Shown here: positions 10,286 to 21,440 of the stretch, piece by piece
How the letters are laid out: every line of letters begins with the position of its first letter
Numbering within the stretch: position 1 is the stretch's first letter
Origin: Mesorhabditis belari
Taxonomy: Eukaryota > Nematoda > Chromadorea > Rhabditida > Rhabditidae
Assembly: GCA_958450365.1 (NCBI GenBank)
Contig: CAUEEP010000902.1
Location: 310,001 to 374,000, forward strand
Direction: 5' to 3'
DNA: 64,000 nt
Made by a program: the position numbers and the translations under genes
The notes under the pieces: model-generated
Seen by the model: only the letters and a program-made list of their open reading frames with translations
Told to the model about the DNA's origin: nothing
Databases searched by the model: none

Positions 10286-13200
10286 TTACAAGCACCAAAG
10301 AATCACAAGAATGATAGAAATCGCTGAGACGAGGAAAGTGAATGTGTGGGATGATGAGGAGTCCTTTTTTGGCGGAGGAGTTAACTTCAACTCATCGATT
10401 ACATGAGACTGAAAATATTGAGTCATTAGACAGACAAGTCATCAAAAAAAGCTTGAAGATTCACAGCTTAATATTGGGTTTTTTAGAAAAAGCTTTATAT
10501 AGGCTTTAATGGCTTTAATGGCTTTAATGGCTTTAATGAAAAGGCTTTATATAGGCTGTAAAGTTAAGGTGCTGGCTCTAGACTAGAGGGTGCTGCTCGC
10601 ATTCTAACTCCCAAAATTCTTAAACTCTTAAACTCTTAAACCCTTAGACTCTCAAAGCTATTGTAAACTGACATCTAGAAACAAAATTATGATAGTTTTC
10701 GAAAGTGGACAAGTTTTAGAATGCATTAGAATGCAAGCATGCAAGAATGCAAGAATCTAGACCGTTTGATAAACTCTGAATCTTTGGAATGAAAGAAGTC
10801 TTTCTCCTCCGTAGATCTTGCATCAACTTTTGTCTTTTGACACAATCGATTCTCTAATTTTAAGGATTTTAAAGAATATTTGAATTTCTTTTCTCAATAA
10901 GAGTAAACTATCATCCAAACTAACCTCGATTCTCACCATTGGTCCAATAGGACTTGGTGTCGTCCTTTTCGTAATAAATCGTCTCATTGATTTGGTGTAA
11001 CTGATAAAAGGCGCCACTTTCTTTGTGCTCTCAATTGTTGTGTCGAATCCTTTCTTAGTTCTGAGGATTGGTGCTTGTGTGCCTCTAGAGGTTCCTTTTC
11101 CGAAACCCGCTCGAATCGTCGAGATCAAAGACGAGGTGAAAGCTGAAATTTGTCTTATTACAGTAATCTTTGGATAGCTTTCAAATTTCGATAGTTTATA
11201 GTTTTGTCTTGATCTTGAAGTCTGGCCTATTGATCTCACTTGTTCCATTGCTGGGCCCTTGAGCGGTCAACAACAGATACGATTTGGTCGGATCGATCTG
11301 GAGAACCTGAAAAACATTTATGAAAATGAATCATTATTAAAATCATAGCTATTTAGCTATTTAGCTTTTTGTTTGATTTTAAAGTTTCTAGCTTATAAAT
11401 GTTAGCTGTTAGCTGATTGTTTTCTTTGATTTAATTTTTTGATCTCTTTGATCTTTAATTGTCTTGTTCAGCTTCAGAATTTGCTCGACGATGGCCTTCT
11501 CAAATTCGCTCGGCAGCTTTTGACAAGTTGTTGTTGGTGCCCTTATCGAATTTAGTTCAGATAAAGGTTTAAAGTTGGTTCAAAAGCGTTGTTCAAGCTC
11601 AAAGAAGCTAGCAAGTGCTATTTGAAGGTCTAAGTATGCCTTTTAGAAATCTAAACCTTTACCAGGCAAGAAAATTGCTTTCAGAGTGGTTATTTGTAAA
11701 GTATAAAGCACAATTTAATCCATTTCATTGCTTTAAAATCTTTTTATTTTATTTAAACCTTGTGCCCATTCCCGACTCCTTTCATCGACATTCCATTGAG
11801 CATTTCCACTTTACAATAGGTGATTCTATTCTTGGTGAAACGAAGGCTTCGCAATTCCGTCAAATTCATCAACTCCTACAAAATGGATAACTTTGGTTGG
11901 CTTTGTACCTGGCTTTGTATAAAATTGATGGCTTTACCTTAAGATTATTGATTCGAGTGTTTCGAGCGAACGAGTCCATATAGGAGAGGCCGATTTTGCT
12001 CCCTTTTCCAGTGACCGAACAATCGACTGTCGGGGTGTTGGCCTAGAATTTTAGAAAGATCTAAATATTCAAAATTCACTCACAAAACACGGTCCTCCAT
12101 TTCCCTCAACCTCATCGCATTCCTTTGACTGAACACCTACTCCCATCCATTCTGGGAGATCCGACGACCACATCTCCACTTCGATCACTTCACTCTCTTT
12201 CTTCTCCTGAGCAATATTGTATCTAGCATTTAACATTCAGCTCTTAACCAAAACATTATGCTGTACTAATTGTAAGAAGCGTTTTCGACTATTTGAAAAC
12301 TTCTTGAACTTTAGATTTCCCCATGTTTACCAACCAGCAACCAACCAGCAATCTAATGCTCGCTCCGTGAATACAGGATTTATCCTTTTCGCAATTCGCT
12401 GGTCCAAAAACACAATGTTTTTTCGTTAAACACTCGTTGAAATCAAACGGCATATTGAGAGCGGAATATCGCGGAAATAACGATGACCTGGCACGCTGAA
12501 ATTGAACATATTTCTTTGCTTTGTGTTCAACAACATAAACATATCCTTTCTGATGCATTTGACTCTTCATTTTCTTGAAACATTTCTTTTTTAAGAGAAA
12601 AATAGGGAACTCAATGTGCTAGAAAGGATACTTCATGAATTGATTCATCACTCCTTAAAGCCTCGATTGTTAAGTAACTTGAAAGCCGTTACTTGTGCAT
12701 TTGCATGATCAAGTTATTGTGAAAGACTCAAAGTTTGATCCTGTACCCTTGAAAGCTCATGTAACTCGGCGCGTTCCTGGGTAAGACCTTGCACTTCCTA
12801 AAGTCCTTGCACTTCCTAAAGCTCTTGCACTTCCTAAAGCCCAAAAGACTTCCTGGCTCACATGCGCTCACCACGACGCCCCACGGCCGAGCACCATAAA
12901 ATAGGGGCTTTTAAGAAGGGAGGTCACTGTTTCCTTTGGAGGGCCTAGTGGACTTTCAATCGTCAATTTCTCAGCTCTCTCTGAACCGATTAAGCTGAAA
13001 ATTTTTCTGTAGCTAGAATTGAGGCCGGAGATTCCGAATTTGGAAACGATTTTCAGAAAATGACAAAGGGAGTAGTGTGGAAGCGTTTTAGTTATCAGAA
13101 AAAGCTTCTCACTCAACCGCCCACCTATTTTCCATTGAAAATTTTTTTCAGGGATATTTACATACCGTAAATACTGTAATAGTACCCAACCCCCATAATG

Positions 13201-13567
13201 ACGGTGCGGAGTGTTGCGTAGTCTAGCTTTGAACGAGTTTTTCTCGACACTGGTTTATGCTAAAATGCGCGCTTAGGAAACAAAAAATAGCCCTGAATTT
13301 CAGCTATTTTTTCATACCACAGATGCATTTTTTGAAAGTACGGGCGCCTTGAAAAAAAATGAAATAATGAAATAATGAAATACTTGCGACTACGCGACTG
13401 TACGAGGGCGGTGGGGACTATTACAGTATTTACGGTAAGGAAAAGGCAATTGTTTACATTTAAGCACAAAGCTTAAGTCGATTTCTTTAAAAACTCACCA
13501 CTAAAGAAAGAAATGAGAGGCTGAGAATGATGAGAAATTGGGTGATCTTCCATTCAGAAAATCGCAT
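10286..13567 (-). CDS. DOMON-like protein with stalk and C-terminal hydrophobic tail, paralog 2
   Basis: Exons: 13499-13567 (signal peptide, ITQFLIILSLSFLSLV), 12346-12495, 12084-12206, 11938-12042, an exon near 11470-11560, 11240-11306, about 10940-11142, and 10286-10405. Landmarks are MPFDFNECLTKKHC, HGASIRLL, the core EWMGVGVQSKEC with EGNGGPCF, ANTPTVDC, VLQIDPTKSYLLLTAQGP, a Ser/Thr-rich stalk, and a C-terminal hydrophobic segment (FLVSAISIILVILWCL) ending the protein. That tail suggests GPI attachment or a single membrane span, so it would act at the cell surface. The exon holding TTTCQKLPSEFEKAIVE is odd: its expected GT donor reads AC, and no frame joins its 5' end cleanly. The gene may be damaged or use a non-standard intron there. 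Confidence 0.6.
13163..13437. mobile_element. inverted-repeat element family 2
   Basis: About 275 bp with termini TACCGTAAATACTGTAATAG and CTATTACAGTATTTACGGTA. It lies in intron 1 of DOMON-like paralog 2 and is nearly identical to the copies at 28.7 and 62.1 kb, which points to recent amplification. Non-coding. Confidence 0.9.
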
Positions 13568-13674
13568 CTTCTCAATCTTCTAAATTTTTTTTTTTTAGAA
13601 CAAAATTACAGAGTTCTAGAGAAAGTTTTGGCTAGATTTTTTATGTTTTTAGAACATAAATTAGAACATAAAGA

Positions 13675-13937
13675 GGCCAGATGGCCGACCGGCTAGGAGT
13701 CTTGTCTTTTAAGCGGAAGGTCGAGGGTTCAATCACGCTGGCAAGATAAAAATGTTTCTTTTTCCCACCAAGTGGGTTTTTTCTTTCACAACATTTGGGT
13801 AATAGGGATAATAGGGGTAACGGCCGCAGTGCCATAAAAATTGTGTATTTAGACCGTTATGTCTTATTATGTATCCTTTGTTTGTATCACATTATTGGCT
13901 TTCAATAAATGTATTTTTAAAAAAAAAAAAATAAATT
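13675..13937 (+). mobile_element. tRNA-derived SINE, copy 1
   Basis: The head (13677-13745) looks like a tRNA, with a box-A-like GGCCGACCGG, a CTTTTAA anticodon-type loop, box B GGTTCAATCAC, and a GCCAG/CTGGC acceptor pairing. A T-rich stretch and an unrelated body follow, ending in ATAAATGTATTTTTAA and a run of about 13 A. Two other places share the tail: 30.33-30.39 kb and, reversed, 37.01-37.08 kb. Head, body and A-tail together fit a SINE copied by a LINE. It lies just upstream of DOMON-like paralog 2. Confidence 0.65.
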
Positions 13938-13939
13938 GA

Positions 13940-14900
13940 TTGTTTTAATGAGTTACTAAAGTATTTAGGTAAATCTATTAAAGGCAAAGCTTGAACTATT
14001 AAAGAATTGTAATATTCTTGCTTTGAAAGTTATCGTATAGAAAAATGGTTTAATAGAAATTGAATAGAAGTTCAAAAGAAGGTCAAAAGAAGTTCAAAAG
14101 AAATTCAAAAGAAATTCAAAAGAAATTGAATAGAAATTGAATAGAAATTGAATAGAAATTGAATAAAAATAGAAAATTATATAAAAATTTCCTAGTGAAA
14201 GAGAAATTTGCAAAATTTTGTGTAAAAAAAGAGTCCAAATTTCGTGGAAAGATTCATTGAAAGATAAAATAAAAAAAAATAAAATTGAGACACTCAAATG
14301 ATTCCTTTTTTTGCCAGATGTTCATTTTGAAATGTAAGAATGAAAAAAGAGAAAAAGAGAGAAGAGGAAAATAGGGAAATTCTTTGATGATTTCATTGGG
14401 AAAAGTCATCGAAATTGATGAAAAAATGAGGAAATCAAGAATTCTTTCTTCATTTTCTTTGTAAAATTTATGTCGAATTCTGTTTTTGGAAAGCTTTTGT
14501 CTTAGCAAATGATTTTTGAATTAAAAGTGTGTAAACACACTCTTTCTGGTGCTTTCAATCCCTCTTTTCTTACAGAAACGGTTAGCTTTCGTAAGGAAAA
14601 ATTGAATTCACATCAGCAGAAAGGGTTTTTTTAAACATTTTCAAGCACAAAGTATGGCACCTAATGGCCTAAAAAGGGGACTATAGAGTATACTTTGTGC
14701 TCTAACACAAAAAACGCCTTTCTAGCATACTTATTTCCTTATTATCAAGCTATTGTCAGAGGGAAAATGAAGAATTCATTGCATCAGAAAGGTTGTTTTT
14801 CTAGTTTTTGTCGAATTTCAGGTTTCTTTTTAAAAAATTAACTTTTTAAAATCATTTATTTACAATAATTACCAAAAATTTTATCAAAAAAAAAAACATT
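13940..14900. other. AT-rich spacer between paralogs 2 and 3
   Basis: It contains an 11-bp-type tandem repeat (GAATAGAAATT, 14040-14165) and several long A/T runs. Minus-strand ORFs rich in Phe, Ile and Ser (14094-14508) reflect base composition and carry no motif. I see no gene. Confidence 0.5.
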
Positions 14901-17900
14901 TTATTTAAAAAAGAACCCGAAAAAAATGATAAAAAATGAGGAAATTGTGGAGGTAAACAAGGAGAATTTTGTGGTAGTTTGGAGGGGAATTGAAGTGGTT
15001 GATGGGATTGGGATTGGAGTTGTGGTTGTCACTTCGATTACTGTAGTAGTTGGAATTGAAGCTACAGTGGTAGCATTTGAGTTGACTGGCGCCATCACTG
15101 GATAACGGAGTTGCGAGAGAGCGATGGCAGTATGCTTGGAAATTGCTGAAAATTTAGATTCAGAGATTTTCGGGATTTTGATCGGTTTATGGTAGCTGGG
15201 GAAAGCTTTAGAGTCGACGCTATTTCGAAAAGGGGTACTTTGTGCTTAAACATTCCTTCTGGCGCACTGATCAATTCAAAATACAGAATATATTGCACAA
15301 GAAAGCGTGCGTTTAAATGTGAACACAAAGTAGACTAGCTGGCATTTGAAAAAATTAGTTTTTGACTCAAAAACGTGTCATCTCCTTTCTAGTGCACTGG
15401 TTTGGGGATTAATTAAAACAAAATGAACTGTACGGTACTGTAGTGTACTGTACTGTACTGTACTGTACTGGACTGTGCTGTACTGTACTGTACTGTACTG
15501 TACTGTACTTTGCTGTGCTGTACTGTACTGCTTTAGAGTCGACGCTATTTGAAAAAGGGGCACTTTGTGCTTAAACATTCCTTCTGGCGCACCGATCGAT
15601 TGAAATCGACTGTGCTGTACTGTACTGTACTGTACTGTACAGTGTACTAGAAAGAGTGTGTTTCGGCTTTTTTTGAGTACAAAGAGCTTAGTAACTTACT
15701 GGTCCCATTTCCCGGTCCAACTGCATTCAGAATCGAATAGTTTTTGGATGAATCTTGTTGAAAAACCTGAATGAGAGAACTCTCTCTTGCCAATCTTTTA
15801 ATCTTCACTCACTTTATCCGCATCAAAAACTCCATTGAGTGGAGCGGCTGTAACCATTTGTGATACTCGACAATATGTCATATTCTCGACTTGAGTCACA
15901 ACTTCTTGCGTGAAATTAATCGCTTTCATCAGAGCCTAAATATTCAAAGATTTTAAGAGTAAAGATTTGTCGAAATCGGTTCTAGAAAGAATTTTTGTAT
16001 TGAAGATTCAAAAGTTTATCAAGTTTTTGGTAAATTTAAGATTAGAAGGAAAACCCACAAATAATTCTCAAGTTATGACAGTTTCAGAGATTTATAGAGA
16101 TGTTTAGAGATCGCAACTGTTCTAATAAGCTTTCTGAAATGATATCTGGACTTAAAGGTGGATTTGGGTTTAGCTAAAGCTAAACCAAGATCCTGATCTG
16201 ATACAGACTTCAGTCAAGTCTAGTATTTATCTATAAGCAATAAGTGTACCATTATCCCCTTTCACTCACATCAACATTCGTAATCCGAAGATTTTGTGGA
16301 GTCGCATCATTGTATGAGAGTCCAGCCGTCATTTGTCGTCCATTTGTCCATGAGCATTCTGTCACCGGTGTGTTTGCCTGGAATATTAGATTTGAGTAAC
16401 ATTTTCAAGGCATTTTGTCATGCTAAGAGTAGTCTTCGATTGAGATTTTACGTATAAATTTCAGTAATAATAATAATAATATATACCGGGGCTACCGGTA
16501 TTTTGCACACACATAATCACAATTTGCACATTAAGAACTAGGGAATAGTCTATCATTTGTGAAGATGGGACGATGTAGGAGACGATGTTGGAGACGATCT
16601 AGGAGACAATGTAAGAGACGATGTAGGAGACAATGTAGGGGACGATGTAGGAGACAATGTAGGAGACGATCTAGGAGATGATGTTGGAGACGATGTAGGA
16701 GACGATGTTGGAGACGATCTAGGAGACAATGTAAGAGACGATCTAGGAAACAATGTAGGAGACGATCTAGGGGACAATGTAAGAGACGATCTAGGAAACA
16801 ATGTAGGAGACGATCTAGGGGACAATGTAAGAGACGATCTAGGAAACAATGTGGGACGATCTAGGGGACAATGAGAGACGAGTAGGAGACAATGTAGGGG
16901 ACGTGTAGGAGACAATGGGGACGACTAGGAGAGTGTTGGGACGGAGGGACAGTGGGACGACTGGGTGATGTTGGGACGAGTGGGACGAGTTGGGCGATCT
17001 AGGAGACGATGTTGGAGACGATGAAGGAGACAATGTAGGAGACGATCTAGGAGACAATGTAAGAGACGATCTAGGAGACGATGGAGACGTTGTTGAAGGA
17101 GAAGGCTACCCGCTTTATATGAGCTTGCGCTTTAGACAAGTCTACTCATTTGGATCCCTGGTTATCCCAATCCCGAGGGGAAGGGGCCTAAGGGGGCCTA
17201 GGGGGGCCGGTCTTGGGAACCAGTTCACCATATGAGTGCGGTTACCTACAGCACTCAGTTCAGAGAAGATATCCCTGACTCATTTGCTGGATTCAAATCA
17301 GAGACTAGCCGAGCCCTTGGCAGATCTTGGCAACTTGGCACAACACTTGACTAGCCATACTGACGATCTGACGGGATGCCGTGTTTCTACGTGACGAGAC
17401 CGTAGTTGCTCGATGTTTTCGGGATTGTTTAACAATAAAAATTATGTTTTAGAAATGTTATAAACCAAAAAGGTTCAATAAGAGTTTAAATTGTGATTTT
17501 GAAATGCTTATTGCCAGTTTCACTGACCATACACGGTCCTCCAGTTCCTTCAATATTCTTGCAAGCGACTCCTTGAAATCCCATCGCCATCCATCCCATA
17601 TAGGGAAGATTATTCGCAAAGAGTTCGATTTCGATCGTTTTTGCACCCTAGAAAAGAAGCATTTTATTAAATACTTCAATAGTTTCAATAGTAAAGTTTT
17701 CTAAAGCCTTCTAAAGCCTTCTAAAGCCTTCTAAAGCCTTCTAAAACCTTCTAAAACCTTCTAAAGCCTTCTAAAGCTTTCTAAAGCTTTCTAAAGCTTT
17801 CTAAAGCCTTCTAAAGCCTTCTAAAGCCTTCTAAAGTCTTCTAAAGCCTTCTACAGTTTTTCTTTATTGAATTTTATTGAATGACTTTAAACAAACCGTT

Positions 17901-19447
17901 TGTTTTATCGACACACCATTCGTGCAAGTGTCCGTATTTTGGAGACAATTCGATGGACTTAAAAGACAGATTTTCACCCCATTGCACTCAGTGAAATCGA
18001 ATGGGCTTTGCGCGATTGTCTGCAAAAAAAAAAGTTAGATGAATGGATATAAAATAAGCTAAAGAAAGTTTTGACTAAACTATTACGGTTACCTTCTGCT
18101 TAGTAGATTTTAAACCTACATTACTAGAAAGAATACTAAAAATAGTATTAGTTATTGGTTAGAGAATAGTTAGAGAACCTTAGAGAACCTAGAAAACTTT
18201 AGAAAAGCTTTAGAAGGCTTTAGAAGGCTTTAGAAGGTTTTAGAAAGCTTTAAAAGGCTTTAGAAGGCTTTAGAAAGCCTTAGAAAACTTTAGAAAGCTT
18301 TAGACAACATGAGAAAACTTTAGAAAAGCTTTAGAGAACCTTAGGGAACCTAGAAAACTTTAGGAAAGCTTTAGAAACCCCTCGAAAACTCTAGAAAAAC
18401 TGTAGAAAACTTTTAAAAAGCTTTAGATACTTTAGAAAACCTTAGAGAACCTAGAAAACTTTAGAAAAAGATTCAATTTTGGAATAGAGCTGAAAATGGG
18501 ATATCTTGACTTTAAGATGATGATATAAGATGAGAGTTGCATTTACAAAGTGCTATACATATCTGAAAATCAATGCTATAAGTTTTTAAAAGTCAAAATT
18601 TCAAAGTCGATTCAAAGTCAGAGAGACAAAGTCAAGATATCCCATTTTCAGCTCTATTCCAAAATTGAATCTTTTTCTAAAGTTTTCTAGGTTCTCTAAG
18701 GTTTTCTAATGTTGTCTAAAGCTTTTCTAAATTTTTCTACAGCTTTCTACAGTTTTTCTAGAGTTTTCGAGGGTTTTCTAAAGCTTTTCTAAAGTTTTCT
18801 AGGTTCTCTAAGGTTCTCTAAAGTTTTCTAAAGTATCTAAAGCTTTTCTAAAGTTTTCTAATTTTGTCTAAAGCTTTTCCAAAGCCTTCTATAGCTTTCT
18901 AAAGTTTTCTAAGGCTTTCTAAAGCCTTCTAAAGCTTTTCTAAAGCTTTCTAAAGCCTTCTAAAGCTTTTCTAAAGCTTTCTAAAGCCTTCTAAAGCTTT
19001 CTAAAGCCTTCTAAAGCTTTCTAAAGCCTTCTAAAGCCTTCTAAAGAGGCCTAATAGAGGCCAATTTTAACTTCATGATGGAAAGTACATCTTTTTCAGT
19101 GCCTTCACAACTTTTCGAAAGAAAAATGACTTCAACCCTGGCCAGGACTTTTTTTGCGAATCGATGAGCCTAGTTTGATCAGTAGTTCAGCTCAGCTTTG
19201 TCTATTAGATTAAAATTAGAGAAAGTTGTACTAAATGATTAGCTTTTCTAAAGTTTTCTAATGTTGTCTTTGTTCTAATGTTTCTAATTCTAATTTCTAA
19301 TGTTCCAAAGCCTTCTAAAGCCTTCTAAAGCTTTCTAAAGATTTCTAATGTTTAGTTTTATCGATTTGTTTATCTAAAAACACAAACCTCTATCAAAAAG
19401 GAGAAATAAATGAGGAAAAATGGGAGTGAATCGATTCGCGAAGCCAT
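14901..19447 (-). CDS. DOMON-like protein with Thr-rich stalk and hydrophobic tail, paralog 3
   Basis: Seven exons join in phase: 19388-19447, 17897-18019, 17528-17647, 16270-16377, 15813-15935, 15700-15766 and 14901-15145, giving 281 residues. The signal peptide is MASRIDSLPFFLIYFSFLIE. The cysteine-rich start follows (SPFDFTECNGVKICLL), then the core YMGWMAMGFQGVACKN with EGTGGPCM, ANTPVTECSW, MTYCRVSQMVTAAPLNG, and VFQQDSSKNYSILNAVGP. The last exon is a Thr/Pro-rich stalk (residues about 215-265) ending in SSFFIIFFGFFFK, a likely GPI signal or membrane anchor. The exon sizes 108, 123 and 67 equal those of paralog 4, which supports the map. Introns hold large minisatellites, including a 900-bp inverted repeat in intron 1. 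The DOMON assignment is inference from the fold pattern. Confidence 0.78.
15420..15645. repeat. GTACT pentamer arrays in an intron
   Basis: Two arrays of the 5-bp unit GTACT (15430-15530 and 15612-15642) flank a segment (15530-15600) that repeats sequence at 15208-15275 (GTCGACGCTATTT core). They lie in the last intron of DOMON-like paralog 3. Confidence 0.85.
16555..17095. repeat. minisatellite GACGATGTAGGA type
   Basis: About 40 diverged copies of a 12-base unit (GACGATCTAGGA, GACAATGTAGGA) with an irregular centre around 16860-16990. The long Ser/Pro-rich and Gly/Asp-rich ORFs across it are translations of the repeat. It lies within an intron of DOMON-like paralog 3. Confidence 0.9.
17696..17860. 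repeat. 10-bp minisatellite TTCTAAAGCC
   Basis: About 16 copies of TTCTAAAGCC with single-base variants lie between exons 2 and 3 of DOMON-like paralog 3. The same motif builds the arms of the large inverted repeat at 18.1-19.05 kb. Confidence 0.9.
18135..19045. repeat. large imperfect inverted repeat built on TTCTAAAGC units
   Basis: The left arm (about 18175-18515) and right arm (about 18625-19040) are reverse complements. Both are made of TTCTAAAGCTTT-type units and meet in a mirrored block, GGGATATCTTGACTTT on one side and AAAGTCAAGATATCCC on the other. The centre is about 110 bp. It lies in intron 1 of DOMON-like paralog 3 and could form a long hairpin. It is either a foldback element with satellite-like arms or an expanded palindrome. 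Confidence 0.8.
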
Positions 19448-19939
19448 GAACTCTCAACAATTTCTAAATGTTTCATTTTTCAGTTGAATATCTTTTTCTT
19501 TTAAGAGAAATTCGGTGATGAGTGGGTAGAAATTTCTTGGAAACTCGTTATTCAATCAGGAAAAAATTCTTTGATGTTTTTAAAAAGCAAAAAAGGCGAA
19601 TTTCAGTCCCAAAGGTGCAGAAAAATGAAAATTTTCGTCAATTTTGAATAAATGAATAAAAAAACTTCCGAAACCAGTTAATTTTATGACGAATTTTGAG
19701 GAAGGATTAGGAATTTCGGGACTTTTTTTTTATGAAATTCTATTTGTTGAAGCAGCCTTTTATTTGCTTTTGCATTTGTTCATTTTGGGGGTTCTGAAAT
19801 TGTTGAAACCAAATGGGGAATTTGTTTGTTCAGTTCGGAGAGTCATTCCGAGTTTTTAGAGCATCAGAATGAGTCAAGAGTGAAAAGGAGATCAAGTTGA
19901 AGAAGATTGATTGCAGTTTTGGAATTGATAGTTTCGTTG

Positions 19940-20675
19940 TTCAGTCTAGAATCAACGGATAAAAAGAGCCGAAAACTGAAGAGCTTGAGGAGTCCCTTTA
20001 GGTGTTTTTGATAGTCACAAGTACGCCTTAAGCTACCTGTGATTCTGTTGGCCGCCATTCTTAAATGCAAATTGATCTGTTAAATGCTAAGGTTGTTAAA
20101 TGCTGGTCTCCGTAAGAGTCACAAGTACCGATCAAAATGTACCAATACTTTGCAGAACTGTGGCCGTGCCAAACGAAGTATTTCCGCTAACGTTCGCTCT
20201 GCTCCCAAGAATACTTGGACTGTGAAAGGGTAAGTGATAAAGCTGGCTCAAGCTGGCTCAAGCTACTCAAGCTGCTCAAGCTACTCAAGAAGCTGCTCAA
20301 GCTACTCAAGAAGCTGCTCAAGCTACTCAAGCTGCTCAAGCTACTCAAGAAGCTGCTCAAGCTACTCAAGAAGCTGCTCAAGCTACTCAAGAAGCTGCTC
20401 AAGCTACTCAAGAAGCTGCTCAAGCTACTCAAGAAGCTGCTCAAGATACTCCAGCCGCTCAAGAAGCTGCTCAAGCTGCTCAAGAAGCTGATCAAGCTGG
20501 CTCAAGCTGGCTCAAGCTCATTATACTAGTTTTCAAGAGGAGATTCAAAGCTTTGGTCAAAGTTTAGTTTATCTATTGTTGTTGGTTGTTCAGTCTAGAA
20601 TGAATTCATAAAAAGAGCCGAAAACTGAAGAGGTTAGCACAATGAGCTTGAGGAGTTCTTTTTGGTCAATGCAAA
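19940..20675. repeat. 21-bp-class minisatellite flanked by a duplicated segment
   Basis: The core (20245-20520) is a tandem array of CAAGCTACTCAAGAAGCTGCT units. It ends with a segment (20505-20545, CATTATACTAGTTTTCAAGA) that also closes the 26.2 kb array. Outside it, 19950-20000 and 20580-20640 are direct copies of each other (AAAAAGAGCCGAAAACTGAA core). The long Leu/Lys-rich ORFs here are repeat translations. Confidence 0.85.
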
Positions 20676-20679
20676 AGTC

Positions 20680-21440
20680 AAGTTTTTCTAAAGACAGCTG
20701 TTTTGTTTTTATTAGTTTTGTTAAGATCAAATGTCAGGCTTGGTTCTGGCTGGCATGGCATGGCTTGCAGTCGGCTTGGCTTACAAAAACTTTCTAGGAA
20801 ACCTGAAAAAAAAATCAGAATTTCCAGGTTGGTCAAGTGGGATCTAGATTTACTGAAGATCTGACCGCTAAAAGAACCTTATCTTGGAATTAGAGATTTA
20901 TCCAAGACCGACTTCTGGTCTGGTTTGGCTCGAACCTTGGCTAAAATTTGTTGACTTTGGTTGTCGAGACTTGTCTAAACTTGTCTAGACTTGCCTAAAC
21001 TTGTCTAAACTTGTCTAGACTTGTCTAGACTTGTCTAGACTTGTCTAAACGTATCTAAACTTGTCTAGACTCAAAAGTTGGCCAGCAAGGCCAGCAAAAA
21101 GCTTCAAAGAACTGTTGAATCAACTTTTTAAAGAAAAACCTTTTCTTAAAAGATCTAAAGAAGAGGAATCGATCACAAAATACTGAATTTTGCTTTTTGA
21201 GAATGAAAACTAGATCAAATACGCGAAGATTTTAGTTGTGAGTTCAAATTTTGCGGGATAATTTCAAAGAAAAAGGAAAATAAGCGGAAATTCGGAAATT
21301 CTTCTAGATTTTACTTGAAATCACTTTTTCCGAGTGCGGAAATTCGTTTTTTTAGGCTATTTTAAGATTTTCAAAACTTCTGATCACTGAGCGTTTTCAA
21401 ACTATCAAAATCTATAATATTTTCAAAATAAAAGAAGATA
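20680..21440. other. no gene; small CTTGTCTAAA repeat
   Basis: It contains a short array of a 10-bp unit (TTGTCTAAAC / TTGTCTAGAC, 20965-21070) and otherwise unremarkable AT-rich sequence. I see no gene. Confidence 0.5.

Noticed and set aside
16553..17057. Ser/Pro-rich ORFs resembling a mucin-like protein
   Set aside because: They arise from the GACGATGTAGGA minisatellite inside an intron of DOMON-like paralog 3.
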